In this document: positions 19,501-26,213 of the stretch, one piece after another
Position numbering within the stretch: position 1 is the stretch's first letter
Layout of the letters: each line of letters opens with the position of its first letter
Assembly: GCF_014764445.1 (NCBI RefSeq)
Contig: NZ_CP061721.1
Coordinates: 2,728,001-2,792,000, forward strand
Length of the DNA: 64,000 nt
From: Pseudarthrobacter sp. BIM B-2242
GTDB lineage: Bacteria; Actinomycetota; Actinomycetes; Actinomycetales; Micrococcaceae
Reading direction: 5' to 3'
Notes under the pieces: generated by a model
What the model was told of the DNA's origin: nothing
What the model saw: the letters and a program-made list of their open reading frames with translations, nothing else
Databases searched by the model: none
Position numbers and translations under genes: made by a program

Positions 19501-21375
19501 CAGACCCAGGTCGTAGAGGAAGAAATCGCGGCGGTCCGCCGTCTCAATCTCAAACGGCCGCTCGTCCAGCACCTCAAGTCCCAAATTATGGAAGTACGGC
19601 AGGATCTGGCTCAGGCTCTTGGGCTCAAGCATGTACAGCTTAACCCTGGCGTCCTCTTCGAGATCCTCCCCGGCACCCTTCGGAAGGTACACGTGGACGC
19701 CGGGCCGCTCCTGCCGGGCACCGGCAATCCGCTCGGCTTCCGCCCCGTACTTCTCGAACCGGGCGATGTCCTCCAGCGCGTCCTCTACCTCGTAGTCCAC
19801 CCGGTAGCCGGCAGGGAAGGCTTCGGACCAGATGGCGGCGAGCTCCTTCGACTTCCCGTCTGCCCCGCGGTCGCGCAGGACTTCGGCAATCCCCTCACTC
19901 CAGGAGCGGGCCGCCCGGACCAACCGCTTTTCGAGCTCCTCAACATTGACATGGCTGAGCTCGGCGTTTTTGGGCAGGCGGATCCGGTAGAAGAGGCGGG
20001 CCAGGGCCGATTCGGTCATCCTGGCTTCGTAGTCGATGCTTTCCGCTTTGAACGTGGACCGCAACTCATCCTCGATGCGGAGCCGGACGTTGGTGGTGTA
20101 CCGGTCACGGGGCAGGTAGATCACCGCGGACATAAAGCGGCCGTAAATGTCCGGGCGCAGGAACAACCGCGTCCGCCGGCGCTCCTGGAGCCGCTGGATT
20201 CCGGACGCCGTGGCCGCCAGGTCCTCAATTTCGATCTGGAACAGCTCGTCGCGCGGGTAGGTTTCCAGGATCCCCAGCAGGTCCTTTCCGGAGTGGGAAT
20301 CCGGCGGGAATCCCGCACTGTTCAGCACTGCGTCCACCTTCTCGCGGACGATGGGGATGTTCCGGACGGATCCGGTGTAGGCGCTCGTAGCGAACAGGCC
20401 GATAAAGCGGCGCTCGCCGTTCACGTTTCCAGCCGCGTCAAAGCTCTTCACGCCGATGTAATCCAGGTAGGCCGGGCGATGGACGGTTGAGCGGGAGTTG
20501 GCCTTGGTAATCACCAGCGCGCGCTTCTCGCGGGCCTTCCGCCGGCCTGCGTCGGTCAGGTGCTGCATGTGAGGCGCACCTGGTTTGGCGCGAAGCAGGC
20601 CCAGCCCGCTGTCCTCGCGCAGTTCCAGCAAATCTTCGCCGTCAACGGTGACCAGGTCGTACTCGCGGTAGCCCAGGAACGTGAAGTTGCCGTCATCGAG
20701 CCACCGCAGCAGGTCCTGAGCCTGCCGCAGCTCGGCGATCTGGGACGGGTGGGCCACCTGGTCAAGGCTCGCTGCGATCTGCATGGCCTTGTTCCGCATT
20801 TTCGGCCAGTCTTCGACGGCGGCGCGCACGTCCGCAAGGATCCGTTCCAGTCCCTCCTTGAGGGATGCCCGCGCTTCATCGGAGACGCGGTTGATCTCCA
20901 CAGCGATCCACGACTCCATGTGGGACGTGTTTTCACCCTGCGCAATGAGGTGGGACATGAGGGGCATCGCGGCGGTGTCACCACTGGAGATCCCGATGTG
21001 GGACGGCACCCGGTCCACCTTCACCAGCTCTCCTGTTTCCCTGTTTCGGGTCACAACAAAGAGCGGGTGCAGGACGAGCTTGATCGCGGCGTTCTGGCGG
21101 ACGAGTTCGGCGTTGACCGAGTCCACGAGGAACGGCATGTCGTCCGTGACGATATAAACGACGCTGTTGTCTTCTTCGCTGACGATCGAAATGTTCGCTT
21201 GTCCCGGCCGCCGTGTGGCGGCCATGTTGCGGTGGGTCTCCGCGCGGGTGGCCAGCAACTCCTGGGGGTAGCTCCGGGCATCCTCTTCAGCCAGGTGCTC
21301 GTAATAGTCTGCCAGGAATCCCTCCCGGTCTCCGACGGCTACGGACTGATCCTCCACGCTGGATCCAGACGACAT
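16522..21375 (-). CDS. gdh: NAD-dependent glutamate dehydrogenase, large (GDH-180) type
   Basis: About 1617 residues, the size of the actinobacterial/proteobacterial giant NAD-GDH, which deaminates glutamate to 2-oxoglutarate and ammonia. The long N-terminal half has ACT-like regulatory character ([24 protein letters not shown]). The catalytic region contains [23 protein letters not shown], the PTGAKGGF substrate lysine region and [17 protein letters not shown], followed by a helical C-terminal domain. ATG 21375 is chosen, with GGAGG nine bases upstream; a TTG two codons earlier also fits the frame. An inverted repeat (21405-21422) lies in the leader. In mycobacteria this enzyme is inhibited by unphosphorylated GarA; whether that holds here is unknown. 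Confidence 0.95.
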   Translation of the reverse strand: [1617 protein letters not shown]

Positions 21376-21404
21376 CAACAAACGCCTCCATCACAAGAAA
21401 TTGT

Positions 21405-21422
21405 TGCTGCACCGTTGCAGCA
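21405..21422. promoter_or_regulatory. Inverted repeat in the gdh leader
   Basis: TGCTGCA-CCGT-TGCAGCA lies 30 bases upstream of the gdh start, in the 59-base gap behind the cpaE-like gene. Its position suits a repressor site or a small leader hairpin; no regulator can be named. Confidence 0.4.
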
Positions 21423-21434
21423 CCTATGGCGAGC

Positions 21435-22754
21435 CTAACCCTTAACGAAGCGCCGCGAGGTGGAAGAAAATACAGAGGATTTAGCTGATCGTTGGGCAGG
21501 TGCACAAACCAAATCAGCTATTGCACGCCGGAGCTTGGACTCGGGGGCCGTTTCGAGCAATAAAGAGCCTCCCAAGAGGGCAGCATCGGCCGCGGAGCTG
21601 TCGGCAGGCAGGAAGGCGCTCAACCGAGGCGACGGGCCGTACCGTTCCCAAGCATCCTTCAGCTGACGTTCGGGCGACCTCCCGACAGCCGATGCCCGGA
21701 CCTTGTTCAGCACCACAACAGGTGAAACGTGGGGCACGGCCAATTCAAGTTCTGCGAGCCCGCGGACCAGCCGCGGAACCCCTACAGGGTCGGCGGCCCC
21801 GACGGCGAAAACGGTGTCCGCCAGTTCCAGGCTCCGCAGGGTGGCCGCGTTCCGGCGCGGTGCCACCGTGTCGAAGCTGAGTTCTTCATCGGCTTCCAGG
21901 CAAAAGCCGGTGTCCACCACAACGACGTCGGCGATCTCCCTGGCGCGTTCCAGCACCAAGGACAGGGCTGCTGCCCGGAGCTCAGTCCATCTGTCAGCCC
22001 GGGTGATTCCCGTAAGCACCCGGAAGGTACCCAGCTTGGTGGCGACAGGAGACGCCACCTTGAGCAAAGCTTCGGCCTCGAGCAATCCCTGGTCCGCGAG
22101 CCTGCAGGCCTGGGCGATGCCGGCGGACTCGTCCAGGAGGCCCAGGACGGCCGCGATGCTGGCCCCGTAACTGTCCGCATCCACCAGCAGGACGGATTTT
22201 CCTTCTGCCGCCAGTTCCCCGGCGATGTTGGCTGCGACGAAGGTGCGGCCAGGCGAGCCGGCGGGTCCCCACACTGCGATGATCCTGCCGGCGCCCGAGG
22301 CCTCCGGCACCCCGGCGGATTCGGCAGCCAGCGGACGCAGAGCTGCACCCGTGTCGCCCAGCGCACTCCCGGACGTGGCGCCCCGGGTGGCGACGGCTGG
22401 CTGTCCCGTCAGCTGGGAAACGGCCTCGGCGATCCTGCCTGCCAAGGCGGCCGATTCGACACCGGTCAGTGCGGACGCCACGCCGATCCCGCGCAGCCTG
22501 GCGGCCTCTTCAGCGTTATCCGTCAGGGCAATGATGGCCACGCCCACTGCCCCGAGCCGGTCAACCAGGGAAGCGGTCAGCCCCTCGGAGCCGTCGGCCA
22601 CCACTGCTGCCCGCGCCAGCCCGCTCTGGCAGGCAGCGAGCAGCTCGGTCAGTTCGGCGCAGCGCCGGACGACCGTGACGGGACCGTGAAGCCGTTCCAG
22701 GCCTCCGACGACGTCTTCCCGCGCCTGGCCGACTGTCACCACGGGGATGCTCAT
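21435..22754 (-). CDS. CpaE-like ParA/MinD-family protein with altered P-loop
   Basis: A 439-residue protein with an N-terminal receiver-like pseudo-domain (about 1-120), a linker, and a ParA/MinD ATPase-like domain from about residue 160. The nucleotide loop reads GPAGSPGRT where KGGVGKT is expected, so both the signature and the P-loop lysines are missing. LLVDADSYGASI and DVVVVDTGF are retained. In Flp/Tad pili CpaE localises the assembly machine. No TadA, TadB, prepilin or prepilin peptidase is present nearby. It overlaps the upstream SAF gene as ATGA, so the pair is one unit. Its role outside pili is not known. Confidence 0.78.
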   Translation of the reverse strand: MSIPVVTVGQAREDVVGGLERLHGPVTVVRRCAELTELLAACQSGLARAAVVADGSEGLTASLVDRLGAVGVAIIALTDNAEEAARLRGIGVASALTGVESAALAGRIAEAVSQLTGQPAVATRGATSGSALGDTGAALRPLAAESAGVPEASGAGRIIAVWGPAGSPGRTFVAANIAGELAAEGKSVLLVDADSYGASIAAVLGLLDESAGIAQACRLADQGLLEAEALLKVASPVATKLGTFRVLTGITRADRWTELRAAALSLVLERAREIADVVVVDTGFCLEADEELSFDTVAPRRNAATLRSLELADTVFAVGAADPVGVPRLVRGLAELELAVPHVSPVVVLNKVRASAVGRSPERQLKDAWERYGPSPRLSAFLPADSSAADAALLGGSLLLETAPESKLRRAIADLVCAPAQRSAKSSVFSSTSRRFVKG

Positions 22755-23395
22755 GAGGTGCCGCCGCCCGGGTTCCAGACCACGGAGATTTTGGCCTGGT
22801 TGGCCTGCGCTCCAAGGATGGCCGGCATTTGGCTGTCCTCAACAAGGACCATCAGCACCGTGTTGCGCGACGAGCCGAGGGCAGTGGATGCGGCAGTAAC
22901 CTGGGCTATTTCAGCTCCGGACAACAGCAGCTTCGGCTCGCTGAATCCGTTCCTGGCATCGGGCGGCGCCACCCAGACATCCACCCGAGTACCCGCTACC
23001 GCCTGAGGGGGAAGGGGTTCGTCAATGGTCAGGGCGACAGGTTTGCGGTCCAAAGCGTCCACCGTGGCGAGGCTTTCCTTGGGCAGCAGCTGGTTCTTGC
23101 CGATTCGCTGGACCGCCACCATGTCCTCAGGCAGGCCCGCCTCCACGGTAACGTAATGCTCCTCAGTTTCACCGAGGCGGACCTTTGCCCTGACCACGCT
23201 GTCCGTGGTCAGTTTCTCTCCCACGGCGATGGAGTCCCGGGCAGCGTATACCTCAGTGGTCTTATCGGCACTGCCCACCAGCGAGATCACCCCCACTACG
23301 GACGCCAGGACCAACAGGACCCCCACCAGCAACCGCGGGTCCTTCCAGGAAGGCGGCTTCAGCCTGGCTCCCGCGGTTCCTGCATCGTGGCTCAT
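22751..23395 (-). CDS. SAF-domain (CpaB/RcpC-like) membrane-anchored protein
   Basis: A 214-residue protein with a short cytoplasmic N-terminus, one membrane helix at about 23-42 (LLVGVLLVLASVVGVISLVG), then an extracytoplasmic SAF domain (YAARDSIAVGEKLTTDSVVRAKVRLGE) like the one in pilus protein CpaB and in flagellar FlgA. A GGGGGAG ribosome site precedes ATG 23395. It is divergent from the BldC-like regulator gene; the 152-base space between them carries the direct repeats. It probably binds peptidoglycan or another glycan near the membrane, but this is a family-level guess. Confidence 0.78.
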   Translation of the reverse strand: MSHDAGTAGARLKPPSWKDPRLLVGVLLVLASVVGVISLVGSADKTTEVYAARDSIAVGEKLTTDSVVRAKVRLGETEEHYVTVEAGLPEDMVAVQRIGKNQLLPKESLATVDALDRKPVALTIDEPLPPQAVAGTRVDVWVAPPDARNGFSEPKLLLSGAEIAQVTAASTALGSSRNTVLMVLVEDSQMPAILGAQANQAKISVVWNPGGGTS

Positions 23396-23471
23396 GCCCT
23401 GCTCCCCCTAGCTTCGAGCCAGGCGGCTGCATGCGCCCGGACACCTCATTGTTGCGGCCCGGGCCCCGGAA

Positions 23472-23501
23472 CAAAAGTCAAAAGCCCAAACAACATCAAA
23501 C
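23472..23501. promoter_or_regulatory. CAAA-type direct repeats in the divergent promoter
   Basis: Four CAAA(C) units start at 23472, 23479, 23487 and 23497. The last two are part of the 14-mer AAACAACATCAAAC (23488-23501), which also occurs at 24557-24570 before the LysM gene. The site lies between the SAF-cpaE pair and the small HTH gene. Head-to-tail repeats are the kind of target used by BldC proteins, so autoregulation is plausible but untested. Confidence 0.45.
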
Positions 23502-23547
23502 TGTGGATAACCACACCAGATCACACCTTCAGTGGCAAAATGGTTTT

Positions 23548-23763
23548 ATGCCCAGATTCCTCACCCTCGCCGATGTTGCTGAGCAACTCCAGATCAACTC
23601 GCCGGCAGCTTATGCACTGGTCCGAAGCGGGGAACTCAAGGCGATCCAGGTGGGTGGCCGCGGTCAGTGGCGTGTTGAGGAAAAAATGCTCGAGCAGTAC
23701 ATCGAGGAGCGTTACGCCGAGGCCAGCCGAATGATCCAGGAAGCCAAGGCCAAGCAGGGCTGA
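23548..23763 (+). CDS. BldC-like small helix-turn-helix regulator
   Basis: A 71-residue protein made almost entirely of one MerR/excisionase-type winged helix-turn-helix (FLTLADVAEQLQI...AYALVRSGELKAIQVGGRGQWRV) and a C-terminal helix. Size and layout match the BldC/AlpA group, in which proteins bind DNA as head-to-tail oligomers. The frame is open from 23431, but ATG 23548 puts the domain at the N-terminus as in relatives. No ribosome site is visible; CAAAAT six bases upstream suggests a leaderless or nearly leaderless mRNA. An excisionase role is unlikely because no integrase or attachment site is near. Confidence 0.82.
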   Translation: MPRFLTLADVAEQLQINSPAAYALVRSGELKAIQVGGRGQWRVEEKMLEQYIEERYAEASRMIQEAKAKQG

Positions 23764-23792
23764 CCCGGGACCGCGTTCCAATCGGCCGGGTC
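23762..23792. terminator. Possible terminator between convergent genes
   Basis: GACCCGG (23762-23768) pairs with CCGGGTC (23786-23792) over a 17-base loop; a GT-rich stretch follows on the plus strand. A weak candidate. Confidence 0.3.
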
Positions 23793-23875
23793 CCGCGCGC
23801 GTTGTGTTGTTGTCCGGAGAATCTGCGCACGCGGGTCCAAAAAACTTGATGGGTTGGACACGCGCTGGCCGACGG

Positions 23876-24448
23876 CTACATCCCGCCGACGTGCCATGAC
23901 CGGATTGCGCCCAGCGATCCGAAGGGAATTGTGGCAACCTGCCGGACCTGCGCGGCCCGCCGCGCCTCGCCCGGGGTGACCAGCGCCAGGTCCATAAAAT
24001 CACCGCCCACGCGGTCAATGACGCCGGTGAGCCCGCCTTCCTTCGCCATGTCATGCCGCACCATGACTGCCACCCCGGCCCGATCGCGCGCCAGGCCCCG
24101 CAAGGCATGCGCCAGCCCGATCCGCCGGCGCACCTGCGAAGGCTCCGCAACCGAGAGCCGCCCCAGCCCGGCGTAGCGCGCCACCGCGCCATAAGGGATC
24201 AGCACCTGCTGCAGACCCTCGTCCAGGACCAGCGCGTCTGCTCCGGCATGGCTGAGCCTGCCTTCGAACGTCCGCCCGCCCAGGAGATGTACAGCCACCT
24301 GGCTCCCGAGGCCGGCGCGCAACCTGCCGGCCAGGACAACTGAGGCGGCCTCCACCCTGGCTCGCTCGGAGATCTCGGACTCAACCGCGAGCTTGCCGTC
24401 CTCGGCAAACTGGGCCTCCATGTCAGTGAACAGTGCATCCCAACGCAT
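23876..24448 (-). CDS. Conserved-looking protein of unknown function
   Basis: A 190-residue soluble protein. The first half is helical and acidic (MRWDALFTDMEAQFAED), the second half is built from short strands with VAVHLLGGRTFEGRLSHAGADALVLD, reminiscent of an Sm/KOW-like small barrel repeated later at GVIDRVGGDFMDLAL. No family is recognised with confidence. ATG 24448 is chosen over GTG 24475 because TACGCT stands seven bases upstream with no ribosome site, the arrangement of a leaderless actinobacterial gene. It converges on the HTH gene and is divergent from the LysM gene. Confidence 0.72.
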   Translation of the reverse strand: MRWDALFTDMEAQFAEDGKLAVESEISERARVEAASVVLAGRLRAGLGSQVAVHLLGGRTFEGRLSHAGADALVLDEGLQQVLIPYGAVARYAGLGRLSVAEPSQVRRRIGLAHALRGLARDRAGVAVMVRHDMAKEGGLTGVIDRVGGDFMDLALVTPGEARRAAQVRQVATIPFGSLGAIRSWHVGGM

Positions 24449-24554
24449 GGGCCCAAGCGTAGGGCGAGGCTTCACCGGCGGTCAACGCATCAATCCATTC
24501 CTTCCAGTCTCTGGACAAATCAAGAGCAGCGCAGTCAAACTGAACTCAGAAGGA

Positions 24555-24580
24555 TCAAACAACATCAAACGACATTAAAC
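24555..24580 (+). promoter_or_regulatory. Three 10-bp direct repeats before the LysM gene
   Basis: TCAAAC (24555), TCAAAC (24565) and TTAAAC (24575) are spaced exactly ten bases apart, one helical turn, and end 17 bases before the LysM start codon. Positions 24557-24570 repeat the 14-mer found upstream of the BldC-like gene. A cooperative binding site for that regulator is a reasonable hypothesis. Confidence 0.5.
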
Positions 24581-24597
24581 ATATCGATTGGGACCTC

Positions 24598-25533
24598 ATG
24601 ACCAGGGCTACGACACGCGAGCTTCGCGCTGATGCACTCATGGCACTTTCCATCCTGCTGCTGGGGGCATTTCTTTTCGCATCCGGACTGGGACTGCTGG
24701 ATCGCTGGGAGCTCTCGGCGGCACGAGGGCAGTCACTCAGCGTGGACGACCTGCTGGGAGCTTTCGCCGCGGCAGCCGGGTTGGCGATCGTGGCGTGGTG
24801 GACCTTCGCCGTCATGCTGGCGGTGACAGTTGCCGCCTTGGCACGCTGCGGAAGGCCGCGGGCTGCCGCCCGGGCTGGCAAATATTGTCCGGCTTTTATG
24901 CGTCGCCTCGCCGTGGCGGCGCTTTCAGTGCAGCTCCTCGCAGCTCCGATGGCCCAGGCCGCCGTCCCTCCCACAGGACCTGCCTGGGTGCCAACGCAGG
25001 AAGCTGCGGTGCAGGCCCAGTGGTCCCCCACGGCGGCGCAGCTGGCCGCGAACCCACCGGAAGCGGATGTGCCCGCCGCACCGGTCACGCAACTGCAGGC
25101 CACACCGGAATCGCCCCTCGCCACACAATCCCGGATGGCAGAACCCCGGGCACCACAAACGCCACTTGCAGAAGCGCCGACACCACAACCGCTGCCCACG
25201 GACGACCCGGCAACAGAAACGCCGTCAACTGACGCTCCGCCGGCCGCGGTCCGGCCAGACTGGAGGCCCAGCGCACCCGTACCCGGCCCCGGGCTGCTGG
25301 CACCCCGGCCTGTCCGCGCCGCTCAGGACACAGCGTCGACGGGGAACGCGGTCACTGTGCTGGCAGGCGACACACTGTGGGACATCGCAAAGCGTCATCT
25401 GGGACCAGCTGCTTCCGATGTTGATGTCGCATTGCACTGGCCCCGCTGGTATGAGGCCAACAAGGCCCGGATCGGCGAAAGCCCGCATGTCCTGCTCCCC
25501 GGCCAGATCCTGAATGCTCCTTCCACCCGCTAG
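24598..25533 (+). CDS. LysM-domain membrane protein
   Basis: A 311-residue envelope protein. Hydrophobic segments lie at about 14-33, 55-84 and, after a basic loop, 103-122 (RLAVAALSVQLLAAPMAQA, resembling an internal signal sequence). A Pro/Ala/Thr-rich extracytoplasmic linker spans about 125-250. The C-terminal LysM module (VTVLAGDTLWDIAKRHLG...LLPGQIL) should bind peptidoglycan or chitin-like sugar. It starts at ATG 24598 with a weak GGGA site and is followed after 44 bases by the Rv3235-family gene in the same direction. It probably links membrane to wall; no enzymatic domain is seen. Confidence 0.85.
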   Translation: MTRATTRELRADALMALSILLLGAFLFASGLGLLDRWELSAARGQSLSVDDLLGAFAAAAGLAIVAWWTFAVMLAVTVAALARCGRPRAAARAGKYCPAFMRRLAVAALSVQLLAAPMAQAAVPPTGPAWVPTQEAAVQAQWSPTAAQLAANPPEADVPAAPVTQLQATPESPLATQSRMAEPRAPQTPLAEAPTPQPLPTDDPATETPSTDAPPAAVRPDWRPSAPVPGPGLLAPRPVRAAQDTASTGNAVTVLAGDTLWDIAKRHLGPAASDVDVALHWPRWYEANKARIGESPHVLLPGQILNAPSTR

Positions 25534-25577
25534 CCGTTCGTTCCGATCTTCATCAGCACACAACTAAGGGGAATCAC

Positions 25578-26054
25578 ATGAACGCAGTCACGCCAATCCG
25601 CCCCGCCCGGGCCGACGGAGGGCCGGCGGCAGCAGTCCCCCCTGTTCCGCTACGGCCCGCCAACACGCCGGGGGCTCCGGGCCTGCCGCTGCGCGCAGCG
25701 GACGAAACTTCGGAAATCCTCGCCATCACGCGCAGTACGGTGCAGGCCGCGATGGAGGTGCTGGCCGGCATCAGGCCGATCCACCAGCTGGCACGACGAC
25801 TGGATCCCCGGTGTCTTGCATTGCTCCAGCACCGTGCAGGGCTGATCCGCCGCGAACAGGCCCGATCCTCGTCGCCTGCCCTGGCCAGGCTGCACCGGAA
25901 CTCAGTGGTGCGCTCGGTCAGGGCATGCGAAGTCTCCCCCGGCATCTATGAGGCCAGCGCAGTGGTTATTGACGATGTCCGGGCACGGGCGGTGGCGGTC
26001 CGGCTGGAACGGGGCAAACAGGTCTGGCGTGTGACGGAATTCGTCGTTGGCTGA
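25578..26054 (+). CDS. Rv3235-family protein
   Basis: A 158-residue soluble protein with a Pro/Ala-rich N-terminus and a compact C-terminal domain (HRNSVVRSVRACEVSPGIYEASAVVIDDVRARAVAVRLERGKQVWRVTEFVVG) typical of the Rv3235 family, which resembles SecB-independent, SecA-neighbouring proteins of unknown role in Actinobacteria. A good site AAGGGGAATCAC precedes ATG. The gene points towards secA and the two share a terminator. Function is unknown; co-location with secA and a LysM protein suggests an envelope or export link. Confidence 0.82.
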   Translation: MNAVTPIRPARADGGPAAAVPPVPLRPANTPGAPGLPLRAADETSEILAITRSTVQAAMEVLAGIRPIHQLARRLDPRCLALLQHRAGLIRREQARSSSPALARLHRNSVVRSVRACEVSPGIYEASAVVIDDVRARAVAVRLERGKQVWRVTEFVVG

Positions 26055-26123
26055 AGGTAGTTGCCGGGTGGAGGGAGACCGGGCGCTGGAAGGAGCCGCT
26101 TGCCGAAACAGACACCCAATGAA

Positions 26124-26163
26124 ACAGGAAATGCCCGGAGCAGATGGTCCGGGCATTTCCTGT
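26124..26163. terminator. Bidirectional terminator between Rv3235-family gene and secA
   Basis: A 16-bp perfect stem (26124-26139 with 26148-26163) and an 8-base loop, between convergent genes. Confidence 0.85.
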
Positions 26164-26213
26164 TGCCTGTCGTGCTGTCATGCCATGCCGCACGATCGCA
26201 TGGTCCGCTGGGG

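Noticed and set aside
18325..20490. A 721-codon open frame on the plus strand
   Set aside because: It is wholly antisense to the glutamate dehydrogenase gene and shows no family motif; a product of high GC content.
23548..23763. Excisionase of an integrated element
   Set aside because: The helix-turn-helix type is shared with excisionases, but there is no integrase, attachment site or phage gene nearby.
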